This document shows, in pieces, positions 18,840 to 29,974 of a stretch of DNA of 64,000 bases. Position 1 is the first letter of the stretch. Every line of letters begins with the position of its first letter. The DNA is taken from contig RPFO01000389.1 in the NCBI GenBank assembly GCA_009746045.1, positions 1,790,482 to 1,854,481 of the forward strand. The letters are read 5' to 3'. The translations under genes were made by a program, and so were the position numbers. Origin of the DNA: Mesostigma viride (taxonomy: Eukaryota; Streptophyta; Mesostigmatophyceae; Mesostigmatales; Mesostigmataceae). Below the pieces are notes generated by a model, which was not told the DNA's origin, searched no databases, and saw nothing but the letters and a program-made list of their open reading frames with translations.

Positions 18840-19268
18840 AGTTGTGCTCCCGAGTGGCATCTATCCGCTGGCCGGTAGTCGCCGGCCTGGGCGCCTAGTC
18901 AGGTGGGCATCAAAGATTGGTGTCTAGATGCTAGTCGGTGCCTAAGCAAGGTACGGAAGCCAGTGCGCGCCGGGACGGTCAGAGAACCGTCGCCCTCGGT
19001 AGCACAGATCCGCTGAGTGCCGGTAGTCTCGGGTTAGAGGCTCGAGCATGCACTATCGGGTAGCCTACCGGTAGTCTCGGGTTAGAGGCTCGAGCATGCC
19101 TTATCGGTTAGCGCCGCGCCGCTGAGCTCCTTGCGGCCTGGCCAGCTGCAAGGGTTCAATAGCAATCAGTGGCGGCTGCGGGCTCAGCCTCCCACAATCG
19201 GTTCCCCAAACAACAAAAATCCCGTCTCCATCGCCGGCGTGCTAGCCAGCGGTGAAGGGCATTCAACT
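18840..19268 (+). repeat. 3' LTR of element E (429 bp)
   Basis: It appears identical to 13137-13565 and is followed by the second GTACA (19269-19273). Confidence 0.93.
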
Positions 19269-19273
19269 GTACA

Positions 19274-20586
19274 GTCACAAAGAAAGGAGGGATATCTCTC
19301 CAAGTCTGCCTAGCCTGATCCTGGTCACCTTAAGAAAAGCCCTCTTGAAATCAATCAGCACAGAGCTATAGGGCACACCCTTAACCAGAAAAGACAGAAA
19401 TATACACAGCAGAATCCTCCACGTGTCATGCAGCATCCCTGGAGTATAGAGCTCCTCATCTAACAACTGGCCAGTGCCATGATACTCGGTTACAACTGGT
19501 CTGACATGTGGCACCTGGACACCATCTACTTCCTTGAGCTTGAGGACAAACATCAATCTGAGCAGCTGGTGAACTTCTGGCAGCTCATCCACAGGTTCTG
19601 CACAGTTGGAAACTATCCACTCATGCTTAGAAGCAACAAAGCCAAGAGTCCATGCCTTAGCCATCTTGGGGCTTTGCATCATCTCGACTAGCTGGCGCCA
19701 GGGAATAGGACTGTGAGCAGCTATCTGGTACCTGTTTACCCCTAACTGCCGTGGATCAAAGGTGGTTGGGATGATCAACAGGTCCTCAGCTATGGGCTCC
19801 TGACCTTGGGGACCCTCAGCATGCTGACTCTGCCTTCTACTCAGCAGCCTTGACCGCCACTGCAAGACCCTGGGAATAGTGATATCTTTCAAGGGGGAGG
19901 CTGCCTCTGCCTTCTAGTGCCAACTCATCAGAGGTCAAAGTAACCCCTGGCATGCACAAGAAGTTCTGACCCAGTATGGCAGGCCCCTGATAGCCCTCTA
20001 CCACACAGAACGTGGTGGCCACCCCTAAGATAGGCACACTCACTTCCCCTAGGATCTTCATGGACACCTTTCCTGAGAAATCAGACACAGCAAGGCAACT
20101 GGGATGGGACATCTGCAAGCCTACAGCATTCTCTTCCCTGATGACAGACACCTGTGAGTTGGTATCTACCTCCATTGTAGCTGCCCAGCACGACCCCCAC
20201 CCCGTGAGCTTGGATACCTTGGGATCATGTTTGCTGCGCATGAGTGCCCGGATGACGTCCGCCATGAGAGGCCCCCGGGCCTTAGGTGGCTGCCCCGTCC
20301 CCTCTGGCCTTGTGACAGTTGCTTCAGCAGCCTCTTCCTGCTCGTCATCCTCCAGCAGGGACAGACCCTCATCCACCACCAGAGGATTGTTAGCTGCTGC
20401 TGCCTGGCTCTGGCCTGCATGGCTCCTCAACCCAGCTGGGAGGGCCTGGCCCGTCTGCAGGCCAGATTGCATGTGGCCTTCTCTCCTTGACATGAGCCCA
20501 GGACAACCTGTACACGTGCCTTGGATCCTTTTCCAAAGCCACCAGGCAAGATCTGTTAGCTTCTTCCACACGAGTGACCGCCCCAT
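19274..20586 (-). pseudogene. pol: Protease-like domain and start of reverse transcriptase, element C pol
   Basis: Two minus-strand frames (20586-19837 and 19892-19275) match B pol residues of about 410-810. The first carries the protease-like domain: MEVDTNSQVSVIREENAVGL, VPILGVATTFCVVEGYQG and ILGQNFLCMPG. The second starts in LLSRRQSQHAEG and runs through QEPIAEDLLIIPTTFDPRQL to SSVLIDFKRAFLK, which holds the first catalytic Asp of reverse transcriptase. A frame break near 19865 separates them. The right-hand break near 20450 separates this part from integrase. The DTN triad is the same as in B. Confidence 0.88.
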
Positions 20587-21715
20587 CCTGCCACTTCCCC
20601 CGCTTGCCTGGAATAGATGGTTCCTTCCACATCCTGACCTTCCGCCCCACCTGAGGCCTCAGCACATTCCAGTTCTTGTCCTTACGCCTCAGCTGGGCAA
20701 ACAATCTGTCTGCCTTCCTAAGACTGGCCTGCACCACGTTTTCAGGTAATAAGCTATACTGCAGGGCCAGGGGAGAGACATCCACACCATCAAAGTAATA
20801 ATTAACCCTGTGGTTCAGCTGCTCCTCTATCCCCTTACACCAGGCTGCCCTCTCTAAGGCAGATGCCACAAGTGGCACTGTCTCTGCTGCTAGCACCACT
20901 GTCTTCACTTCACGTATGGATCTCTCTACAGCCCCTTGCTGCCCATGACTCTCTCTGGGGACTACTACCAGCTTACAAGGCAGCTGGTCCTGATGCTTGA
21001 GCAAACAGTCAAACTGCAAGTCTGCCTGCACACTCTTGCACACCCCAAAGCCTGGGACCAGGGCCTTCATACCCAACAACAAGTGATGCTCCTGCATACC
21101 AGGCAGAACGTCTATCAGTCTGTATCTACTGAACCTGTCCACCCCCACCAATATATACAAGCCCCTGATATGCTGGATATCCATCTGGATGTCGCCACGC
21201 TCCCTAGCAGGCTCCCTAGCATGGGACTGGGGTGGGTGAACAGCATTCTCCTGGCAACCACAGTTCTCAGCAGCAGCCTGGCACGCCTCCCATAAAGGCT
21301 CCCTTCCTAGCTTCCAAGCAAACATTGCAGCCTGCCCAGAATGCCCAAACATGTGATGCAACCTATGGCCAGCCTCAGCATAGCTCAGCACTCTCTCAGT
21401 ACTGACCTGGCGAGACGTCTGAACCGTGTGTGGGGACACATGATCCACTCCTGAGGTTCCAGGGCTTAATTCCCTGCAAGCCTTCCTGACTCCCCAAGCC
21501 AGGTCCTGCACCCTGGACCGCTCCAGGCCCTTCCAGCAAGGTCCTTTGGCCCTCCAGGCCAGCACCTGCTGGAGACCCACCACCTGCATGAGGAATAGGG
21601 AATTCAGCTGCAGCATTGTTATTGCAATCCAGTGGAAGAACAGCATCTTTACACCCTTGGTGCTGCACAAGGGGCACACCCCCATCCTTATGTACATCCA
21701 GCACACCTTCCCCAA
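20390..21715 (-). pseudogene. pol: Integrase part of element C pol
   Basis: The minus-strand frame matches B pol from residue 120 to about 430: LSYAEAGHRLHHMFGHSGQA, NCGCQENAVHPPQSHA, RGDIQMDIQHIRGLYILVGV, QADLQFDCLLK, HGQQGAVERSIREVKTVVLA and KRGKWQDGAVTRVEEA. The catalytic D, D and E are all present. The first 80 codons before the homology are in a wrong frame; the natural start lies in the overlapping frame at 21704 (MLDVHKDGGVPLVQHQG), like MLSPVNS...GGVPLVQQQG in B. That N-terminal part lacks the DSG seen in B, so the DSG is not a protease site. Confidence 0.88.
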
Positions 21716-21752
21716 GGGGTGATTGACTATTTACAGGGGATGGCGCAACTAG

Positions 21753-22079
21753 TCACTGCTGCCCAGACTGGCCCCCTGCCCCAGCAGGCTTGGCCTTCCT
21801 GTCAGGGCACTCACGACGCCAGTGACCTTCCTTGCCACACACAAAGCATGCCCCACCCTCTTTTGTCCAACTGAGTAAACTTACGGCCACCGACTCCACC
21901 CAGCCCTTCTTGGCCAAACCTCTCGCCAGGTACGCCGCCTGGACGAAGGTCGACGCACTGCTCGGATGAGCGTATGGATGAAAAGGCCTCGATCGCTCCG
22001 GTGCTCTCACCTGGAGCGGCGGCTGCGAGCTTTGGCTTTCTGAAGGCTCAATGGCCCGCACCGTTGGCACGTGGGACAT
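21753..22079 (-). pseudogene. gag: Shortened Gag of element C
   Basis: From the ATG at 22079 (MSHVPTV) the minus strand encodes 108 residues. FVQAAYLARGLAKKGW near residue 50 corresponds to the Gag start of B. Shortly after comes the zinc knuckle CFVCGKEGHWRREC and a basic tail. The capsid region of about 700 residues' worth of sequence seen in B (4750-6950) is missing, so C was deleted or is a naturally short-Gag form. A TTG-initiated extension to 22100 is possible but would overlap the primer site. Confidence 0.7.
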
Positions 22080-22097
22080 GAAGATGGAAAGGAAGCG

Positions 22098-22107
22098 CAA
22101 TAGTACG
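22098..22107 (-). other. Putative primer binding site of element C
   Basis: The minus strand reads CGTACTATTG directly after the LTR terminus CTAACT, the same decamer as in B at 4558-4567. Confidence 0.5.
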
Positions 22108-22757
22108 AGTTAGGAAGAGCTCCCAGCGATTGTGAGCTCTTGATCCTTCACAGCACGGCTAAGCCAAAGTTGCGAGGCAGCAACCTTAAATCTGTGCACC
22201 AAGCCACGACCACGGTGGTCACTTCCACGTCCAATGTGGGCGCCCACGGTTCGTGCTTTCCAAGATAGCTGGTCATCCCCATGACCAAGCTATATCCTCT
22301 TCGTTGTTCCTCGTTCCCATCGGCGTGACGAGGCACGTGCAGGCGTATAGGCAAATCCCCAACGTCCACTGGCATCAGCGCAGTGCCAGGACGAGCTGGA
22401 TTTGCCTAGACTCCTGCAACCTAGGAAGTACAGGACCTGTCACAAGCCTGCAAGGTCTAATATCGATCCTTGCAGTCCTGTGCCAGCTCCAGTACTCCAC
22501 CAGTCACAGGCTGCTGCTCCTCTTGGTCCACGTGGACCACAGTCACGTGATGGACAGGCTAAGCCTGTGCAGGCACGGCCTGCCACGTGTCCTGTCCACT
22601 ATACCAGAGGACTGCACCCTAGTCGGCCACGGACGGCTAGGACTTCGGGACCTCATATCTTTCTTGTCCCTTGTCTGTTTCAGGCGGTCAGCACGGCGTT
22701 GAAAAGTTCTTTCCAAACTGCATCCACTTAGCATATTCGTTGCCCAAAATGCTAACT
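22108..22757 (-). repeat. 5' LTR of element C (650 bp)
   Basis: On the minus strand it runs from AGTTAGCATTTTGGG to CTTCCTAACT, so the termini AGTTAG/CTAACT form a perfect 6-bp inverted repeat. The gag region lies at its left. The base after it on the right (GCGGC, 22758-22762) should be the target duplication, whose other copy lies left of the window. Confidence 0.88.
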
Positions 22758-23148
22758 GCGGCAACTGTGGTCGCGGCTGTGGTTGTTGCTGCTGCTGTAG
22801 TTGCTGCTGCTGCTGCGGTTGCTGCTGCTGCTGCTGCTGCTGCGGTTGCTGCTGCGGCTGCGGTTGCTGATGCTGGACTTCCCCCTGGGGCATCTCTTGG
22901 CCATGGCTGTCTCCCCCGCGTTCCACCCTATCTCCTGGACTGTCATCATCTGATGAGCCTCCGCGGCTCTGGTCGCTAGGTCGTGGTGAACCTTCCGCAG
23001 GTCTCGCCTCGACTTCACCTGTCCCTACTTGGACATGTGTGTGTACCCCTACCACCTGTGCACCTTGCTCATGGTTGTCTTCCAGTTCTATCTCTCTGTT
23101 CTCGGGTTCTATCTCTCTGTTGTCGGGTTCTGTTCTCCGTCGTGGCAT
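22758..23148 (-). pseudogene. Glutamine-rich ORF start, interrupted by element C
   Basis: From an ATG at 23148 the minus strand encodes MPRRRTEPDNREIEPENREI, an acidic linker and a Gln/Pro run of about 45 residues, ending in PQPRPQLPQ at the LTR edge. The 66 codons that follow in frame are LTR sequence. It could be the first exon of a host gene or the Gag start of another element; I do not recognise it. The GCN/CAG array (about 22780-22870) is the coding repeat. Confidence 0.4.
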
Positions 23149-24742
23149 GATGCTCGTACCGATACCTTACACTGCAGGCAACACCTCCCCAGTGAGAGTG
23201 AGAAAGAGGGAGATAGAGAGAGGGAGAGCAACCAAGTAATATATAATAGGGGTATAAGGCATGAGTAATGATACTATGTGCCCTAGGTACTGGAATCCCC
23301 TTATTGCCTGCTTGGGCTAATAGTCAGCTGGGAAAAGGTGACTGTCACTGCTAGCCCCGTCTCTTGGCTGCTGTCTACTTTGTTCTTGGTGATTAGACTT
23401 TGCCGCGAGTGTGGATATTAGGGCAATCGCGAGTGGTATGCAGGCCTTCAGGCAATGGCATGTGTTCCTTAATAAACTTATCTGCATCTTCTAGATTATC
23501 AAATCCCTTCCACCACCTAGCAGTAGAGTCCTTGGAAATTATTTTATCCTCACACGCCATCCAGCTATATAGAATATGGCAGGCCTACCATCCCCCCCGT
23601 CATGAGCCACAGCATAATAAAGATGTCCAGATTGCCCTCCTTTATTAATTCTTCGTTTTCCCCGTAAGGACATAATGCATTTATTTAGTGAAAATAATTA
23701 CTTAAGTAAGCTTGCAGGAAAGGAAAAGGGGATCCCAGAAATACCTCTACGTGCTGTGCAGTTACCACATGACTCAACGAGGAAGAAAACGGAGTCTACC
23801 ACAGCACACACACTATGTAGCTCTCCGCGAGCAAGTGCACAAAACTCTCCTCCCCTCCGCGGGGCACACAGAGGCAGACACCGTCAACACAGTCGGCAAC
23901 AGCCAGACGGTATCCACCCCCACGACGTGGTGTAGGCCAGCCCTCCGCGGACTAGTCTACAGCCAGGTCAAACAGAATGAGCGTCTCCGCGACGTCCATT
24001 AACACGAACGACATATACACACCTATAGAGAGCATGACATGTAACACTTAACATAAAGCCCCCTTGTCTACGCGCGTGGGTAAGACAGGAAGGACAAGAA
24101 GGACTTGTATATATTTTGCTTTACCGATGCCTTACTGCCGTCAGTATCGTTGAAAAACCTGAGTTCTCAGTGGCCGCCACCTGGTGTCGTTGAAAGCCGG
24201 ATCGAGCTCTTTCCGCCACCGGGTGTCGTTGAAAACTGGAGTTTAGCCGCTACCGTCAACAGCCCAACACCACGGGATCGCTGCTGACCCCGCCGAGTAT
24301 TCCTTACTGGCCGCTCGCCATCTAGGTCGTCGTTGAATTCCTTGCGGACTGTCCGCCGACCTGTCCAGCGGTCGTTGAATAAAGGAACCTCTATCTACAC
24401 CAAGCTCCGCCTTGGTTTCCTAACTGGCTACACTAGCTCTATCCGCGAGAGTTAGCCAACCTTGCCAGCAACATTTCCTTCCGATAACCAGTGTTACGTC
24501 CCAGGATTTACACTTCTAACCTGAGCTACGTAGCGAAAGATCAACCATGCCGGTATTAGGAAGATTCAAGGTGGCCTAATGCAGATTGCGCTTCACGACG
24601 TGAATCGTGAGATGTCTGGCACCGCGACTTGATGCCAAGCTAATTGATACACACCTATAAAGGCTAGCAAGACCAATTACAAATGGATAGTTGCCCCAGG
24701 TTCAATGTGAAGGCTTCATCGCACTTAATGACGGGACATGCC
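23149..24742. other. No gene seen; repeated GTCGTTGAA motifs
   Basis: I see no coding region that I can support. At 24140-24380 the motif GTCGTTGAA or a close variant recurs five times at irregular spacing, twice with the preceding CCACCxGGT. A GAGA-rich stretch lies at 23195-23230. The motif-bearing part could be a degenerate LTR or regulatory repeat. Confidence 0.3.
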
Positions 24743-24768
24743 CGAATTTTTTGGCGCCAAAAAATTCG
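24743..24768. repeat. Perfect 26-bp palindrome
   Basis: The two 13-base arms, CGAATTTTTTGGC and its reverse complement, meet without a spacer. A partial copy GAATTTTTTGG recurs near 24998. It may be an end of a small inverted-repeat element. The surrounding 24769-26806 holds no gene that I can support. Confidence 0.6.
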
Positions 24769-26946
24769 CGCCGGAACCGAAGGTCGTAAATTTCACGTGC
24801 ACGGTGCGCGCGCCCCTCGCGGAAGTGGCCATGGCGACTGCGTTCAGGCGAAACTACCACACCAGTGCAGGCGAAATGCAAAATTTTTACTCGAATCTAA
24901 AAGACGATGCGTTTATGATGTTAGTTTGAGGCGGAAATCAGCTGGTTGACAATATCGCTGTTGTTTTTTTATGCCATCGGCATGGGGGGTAATCTGAATT
25001 TTTTGGTCGCGCGGCATGAAATAGAATTCATGATAGCGGCTGTAAAATCGCGGTTTTAAGGGTTGTTCTGACCGTGAAGCAGGCGTTAATATCGGTTGCA
25101 TCGAATTCTAAACCGATCTGGTGCTTTTTGCCAGATTTTCGGCCATTATCGGTAAGTGATTGTTCAGACCTGCGCAGTGCGTGTCTGACCTGTCCATGGA
25201 AGAACGGCTGTTGTTGCGCGCCTGGGCGAGGGATTTACGAGGGCGAGGTACAAATTTGTCTCGAATGTTATCGCAAATGCTATCAGTGCTTTCTTCTATG
25301 AGCTCATCGTTCGAGTTTTTTTGCGTTCTTTTTGGGCAGTTTCCGCCAGCTAGCTCGCCGTCGCTTGCCGTTGTGTTGTCGAATACCTGGCAGCTTTAGA
25401 TTGTTTTCGTTGATGCCGTGATCAGGGCCGCTTCAGTCGCAGCCTATAGCTCTTTGGGAAGGTATAAGGCATTTCATAAAACGCGTTCCGGCAAGGATGT
25501 TGTGCGTATGGACGCTTCTTGTTGTTTGAGAGTGACGCACCCTCTCTTCGCAGGCCACCGCGGCATCACAGCGCTCATGCGCTGAAGGGCCGCCAGTGGT
25601 TTCTTTGCATTTTATCGTGCAGGTATGGAAGTGTTTTAGTGATGATGATGTTGGAGATATTGCATTTGTGTGACTGCATGTAGATAGCTGGCACCAATGG
25701 TTGTTTGAGCTTTCCTTTGCCATGATGATGTGACAAGACTACAATGTGCTGAGCCAACCATGGTTGACATGCATGACTGCATGCAAGCTATATATACCAT
25801 GTTCCTGCTTGGTTCCTCGCCCTCCATAGTCCCAGTTTGTCATCCATGCCGGGGAGGACAGTTTAGGAGGTGTTGTTGAGTTGATTAGCTTGGTTGGCAT
25901 CAACCTTACACTCTAGCCTGGGAGAAACATAGGAAATGCTGCTGATGCGTATTATTAGGGCTACCATCGTCAAGGCTATGAACATATTTACAAGGCTGGC
26001 CATGCTGGAGGGATGATGAAGACATATGAGGTGCGTGGCCACCCCTTTGTACATTGTAAACATACTCAGCATGGTTTTGGTGCATGTTGGATGGCATTAG
26101 AAGTGGCACTGTGGGGTTACTAACTTACTGGGTGGTCCTTAGCGCCTTGTCAGGTGGTCATATAGGAAACCCATCAACTTGAGTAGTTCTTGTCACAATG
26201 ACCCCCACGTTGAGCATGCGTTGCCGTCAGCGTGAAAGAGTTAATTATGTGTGCTTTGGTCAGTTTGCAGATGTCTTTGATGAAGAAGGAAGTGCTAGTG
26301 TGGCTGAATGGTTACTATAATTTCCTTGTATAGTGTCTACATGGGTGGCCTTCTTGGAATGGTTGTAACTTGGGCAGTTCTTGTCGGACCGTCGTCAAAC
26401 CTGGAACATAGGAGGTACCATATGTGCATAGGATGGTAGTGTGTGGTTTGGCCAGTTTTCACGTGGCTTAGATGTATAAAGGGGTGCTAGCTAAAACCTC
26501 CGTCAGCGTCATCACAGGTGGCAATCTAGGAATATCATCAAATAGGGCTGCGCTTGTCAGAATGACCTGAAATTAATTTGGGGCTGCATGTCCCCCCCTC
26601 TCTAGTATTTGAAAATATAAGATATGGCATGATTCTATGTGTTTATGATTTGTTTCATTTTTTTGGTTGAAAAAAAGTACCCTTTTTGCGAGAAAATCCA
26701 TCAATGTGTCTAAACATCATTATTTTGTGCTCAAAATTAGGCAGACTTTCTCAAAAGTGGGGGAACTATATGGAAATATATGATTTGGTCCAAATATGTT
26801 TGCCCATTAAATTAAAATCTAATTATAACATGCCTCCGTTGGGAGATCATGTAGCACATATTCCTTGATGGTGGTGGAAAGGAGAGAGCCGCGTAATCTA
26901 ACTATCCTAACGCTAATCTACCTAGTCTAGAAAAATCCTAACTGCC

Positions 26947-27048
26947 CTACTCGTCAAAACGCCTCCTCCTCTTGGGGGGAGGGGGTTTGCCCACAGGGTC
27001 GGGCGTGTGAGCCTTGACAATCTTCTGCCACCGCGTCTTGTTCTGCAT
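26947..27048 (-). CDS. Short exon or ORF in the left inverted end
   Basis: The minus strand encodes 33 residues, MQNKTRWQKIVKAHTPDPVG then KPPPPKRRRRFDE, ending in a TAG. The right end encodes the same pattern (MQNKKRW..VPAHTP..VGKPPPPKR). Conservation of the reading frame between two inverted copies suggests a real basic C-terminal peptide, perhaps a nuclear-localisation tail joined by splicing to an upstream exon. Confidence 0.4.
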   Translation of the reverse strand: MQNKTRWQKIVKAHTPDPVGKPPPPKRRRRFDE

Positions 27049-27565
27049 GGCAGTCCAAAGAAGGGACACTATACTTTTCGTCCGAGGGTGGTAAAAAGCA
27101 TCCGAGGCGTAAATTACGAGGTCTTATCTTACTACCTAGATCCGAGGCGTGAGATCCAAGGCCGTAATCATTACGACGTAGGGTGATAGGTAGTAATTTT
27201 ACTAGCCGTAACTAAAAGTAACGTTACGACTGCACATCTTTGGTAGTACATTACCGATGGAGTAAATTACCGCGACGGGTTTTGGTTGGTAATCTACCAC
27301 CTGTAGATTAGGTGCCAGTGATCCGATGCTGTAAGATACGTTTCAGTAAGTTACTTCGGGGATCTTTGCCTGTACACGGCCAGATGGATAATTATATTGA
27401 AGTGGGAGAACGTGCGTGTCTAATAGCAAATGCAGCGAAATATAAAAATGTAGTTATCAGCCTTTTTTGCCTATTCAGCAGTTGTCGTTGTCGGCCGTTG
27501 TCAGTAAGCGGCTATAGATTATGTGTGCTGGGGCCGGTGAAAAGACGCTAGCAAAGTTCGTCTGA

Positions 27566-28674
27566 ATGGCGTCCAATAGAGGGGATTTTATTCTTAGTGG
27601 ATTGTTGGACGAGGAGAAGGCGAGGTTGCTGGCGGAGAATGCGAAAGAGCAGAGGGAAGCAGCGGAAGCCGTGCGTGGAAGATGAGGTAACGGGATGGAG
27701 TGTGGGCCCTGGCTTCTGGTTATGAAATGATGGCGGTTGCAGGCCAGCCGTGCTCGCTGGTAATGGGTGCGTGGTGTTGTAATCCAAGTTCTGCGCATAT
27801 TCTGTTTTTGGTCAATGATTGAAGGGATGTCGCCTTGTTTTATTTTTGTGCATCTGCGTCCCGTCGTGACTGCCTCGTCATGGACGCCCAGGGTAGAAGT
27901 TCGAACGAGGGAATGATTTTTCAAACGCCTGGATATGTTATGATAGTACGAATAAATGGTAATGGGTAGAGGCGGCCAAAATTTTGTTGGAAGTGTGCCA
28001 ACGCCGCACATACGACTTGAACAACCCTAGGTATCTTAGGAAAAGGAAACACGGATACGTCGGAGTGGAGGAAGAGGAAGACGATGACGATGGTGAAGAC
28101 GGAGAGGTTTACAATGGAGGCCTTGAGAATGGGGAGACATTGAAGCAGGAGAGCAGGGTAGCGGTGAGTGGCCCGTCATGAATTACATTGTGGTTGCAGT
28201 TGTTAGCGAGGCGTGTTGATTGCTTCTTGCCGCGGGTAATCGCTAGCGTGCATAACCTTCTTTTTTCAACAGGTGTTCTGGTGCATTGACTGCCGCAAAG
28301 CAATTAATGGGACTGATTATGTGCCTATCATGCCGTTTGGGAATCATACATTGCCAACATTTCGTGTTTAGAAGGCGCGCCTTCAGAAGCATATTCAGCA
28401 CCGCACGAGCCAGGTGCTGAAGGCGTGCTTGGAGAGGAAGGGGTATAAAGTGCGCATGACCGCATCGAAGAAGAAGAAGCAGCAGGAATCGGGCAAGACC
28501 ATGATAACCGAGCCAGGATTGGCTTTCGTGCATGCAGTACATGGTGCGGCGCAGGCAGTGAATGCTGCATCGATTGCAGCGGTGCAGCCTGTGGCCATGG
28601 CGGTGCAGGGCGCGGGTCCTGAAGTGTGGGCGTTGGCGAAGCAGATTCACGATGCTGTCATGGCCACGTTGTGA
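27566..28674 (+). pseudogene. Candidate three-exon gene with CxxC...H finger, one in-frame stop
   Basis: Exon 1 starts at ATG 27566 (MASNRGDFILSGLLDEEKAR, a helical acidic/basic stretch). Exon 2 ends at a GTGAGT donor (28163/28164) and encodes RTYDLNNPRYLRKRKHGYVG followed by an acidic run. Exon 3 starts after CAACAG at 28273 in phase with exon 2: VFWCIDCRKAINGTDY...NHTLPTF, then a TAG, then KARLQKHIQHRTSQVLKACL in the same frame to 28674. The CxxC and the later HxxxH spacing resemble a BED-type zinc finger, a common DNA-binding part of transposases. The TAG makes this copy a likely pseudogene. The exon 1 to 2 junction is uncertain. Confidence 0.4.
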
Positions 28675-28742
28675 AGCCAAGGAATGGGTGTTGGTTCCAG
28701 TCAGGTGCCTCGCCCGGAGGAAGCTTTTCTGCTGTAAGCAGA

Positions 28743-28853
28743 GGTGCGGCATCAAGCATTTGCAATCGCCATGAGAGCAGTGGAGATGTCAGCGGCATGA
28801 AGCATTTGCAATCGCCATGAGAGCAGTGGAGATGTCTGCGGCATTGGGAGATC
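28743..28853 (+). repeat. Two tandem copies of a 54-bp unit
   Basis: The segment containing AAGCATTTGCAATCGCCATG and the following GAGAGCAGTGGAGATGTC occurs twice in succession with one or two changes. It lies just downstream of the exon 3 stop. Confidence 0.75.
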
Positions 28854-29776
28854 TGCAGACAATTGCAGGAGGACATTGTGCGGTACGCTTGTAGGGTGTA
28901 GCTGTGTTGTTCCGCTCGCTAATGGACATGTGCCCCTGTAACCTCTTCCAGGCTAGTATCTGCTATCCACCTCTTCAGGCTTGAAAAGTAAATTGCTGTA
29001 CGGTTCACAATTGGCATGGCTTGACATGCACGCGTCCTTGACTGTGGTCTGCATGGGTTTGGGGTTTAGCGGTTTACATCAGACTCTGCTGTGTATCTGC
29101 TTAATCAGCCGACGTGTCACATGGGGACAGCAACGGCGCTGGGATGCAGCCCGGTGTGAATGCGAGTAAGGTACGCGCTGTCATGCATGGCGGATGGGGC
29201 GTGGAAGCCACGACCCACGTTTTTGTGTGTGCACGGGGGGCTAGGGGGCAAGTCGTTGTGTTGCTGCCATCCATATGGCCATGGATATGCGGGAAGCTTT
29301 CCCTGTACCCATACTTAATGATGCATGGACTGGTTGTGACAGCCAAGGGTTTAGCTGTCGTGGGTTTGCTGAGTGATCATGGCAGTCTGCTAGGCTGGTG
29401 CTAGAACAGCCATAGCGCGGTTACTGCTATGTCTTGCCCGTGCTAACTGATGCTGCAGCCATGCGTGGAGCGCGAATCGTCCCGTGAGGAGAAGGAGGAG
29501 GCGGGGCCGGTGCACCCATGGGCAGGGCCGGAGAAGAAGGACGCGGAGCACCCAGTGTGGGAGAAGGAGAAGGCGGGGAAGCACTGAAGCTCCACCCCAT
29601 GTCAGGCCTCTAGTATAGGTGCCAGTTAACTAAACCCATGCACGTGCAGGTTGTAGCTCAGAATGTATTTAAAATCATATGCCCCTTTTCAGGTATATGT
29701 GTAACAGTGACTCCCAACGGATATATGTTCCTAATTTATTAAATTCTTACTGAATAATTGTTGTCTTTATGAACCC

Positions 29777-29974
29777 ATGAAGAGCAAAGCCCGGTGGGGA
29801 GTACATGTAACGCATTACCACGAGAAGGGGTCCCCACACCGCATTTCTTCGCTCTCTGTTCCTATGCAGAACAAGAAGAGGTGGAAGACCAATGTCCCGG
29901 CTCACACGCCAGCCCATGTGGGTAAGCCCCCTCCCCCAAAGCGGAAGGGGCGCTTTGGGGAGAAGTGTAGTTAG
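29777..29974 (+). CDS. Basic C-terminal exon in the right inverted end
   Basis: This frame encodes KARWGVHVTHYHEKGSPHRI, then MQNKKRWKTNVPAHTPAHVG and KPPPPKRKGRFGEKCS before the stop. The second half is the inverted partner of 27048-26947. A separate acidic/basic stretch at 29460-29587 (VEREESSREEKEE-type) may be another exon, since GCTGCAG precedes it. Confidence 0.4.
   Translation: MKSKARWGVHVTHYHEKGSPHRISSLSVPMQNKKRWKTNVPAHTPAHVGKPPPPKRKGRFGEKCS

Larger units (their letters stand above)
13137..19268 (+). mobile_element. Element E: copia-like LTR retrotransposon with identical LTRs (6132 bp)
   Basis: The LTRs at 13137-13565 and 18840-19268 (429 bp each) look identical by eye, which implies a very recent insertion. 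They start AGTTG and end CAACT. Inside are an intact gag and a pol broken into at least five frame segments. E belongs to a different family from B and C: its proteins are only distantly related, but it has the same INT-PR-RT-RH order and HGDD box. It is inserted in the reverse transcriptase of element C. Confidence 0.93.
2208..22757 (-). mobile_element. Element C: minus-strand copia-like LTR retrotransposon, host of nested insertions
   Basis: Three separated segments (2208-3903, 12288-13136, 19274-22757) join into one element read on the minus strand: 5' LTR, gag, integrase, protease-like domain, reverse transcriptase, RNase H, long 3' UTR and 3' LTR. Removing B with one copy of GTAGC, and E with one copy of GTACA, restores continuous homology to the pol of element B. 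B and C are members of one family (related LTRs, pol and 3' UTR). C has several frame breaks and an apparent internal gag deletion, so it is dead and is the oldest layer of the nest. Its right end is 22757; its left end lies beyond the window because A split the left LTR. Confidence 0.9.

Noticed and set aside
22671..22979. Plus-strand Ala/Val-rich ORF over the CAG repeat
   Set aside because: It is the complement of the Gln-rich minus frame and includes LTR sequence. The minus frame has the better start and composition.
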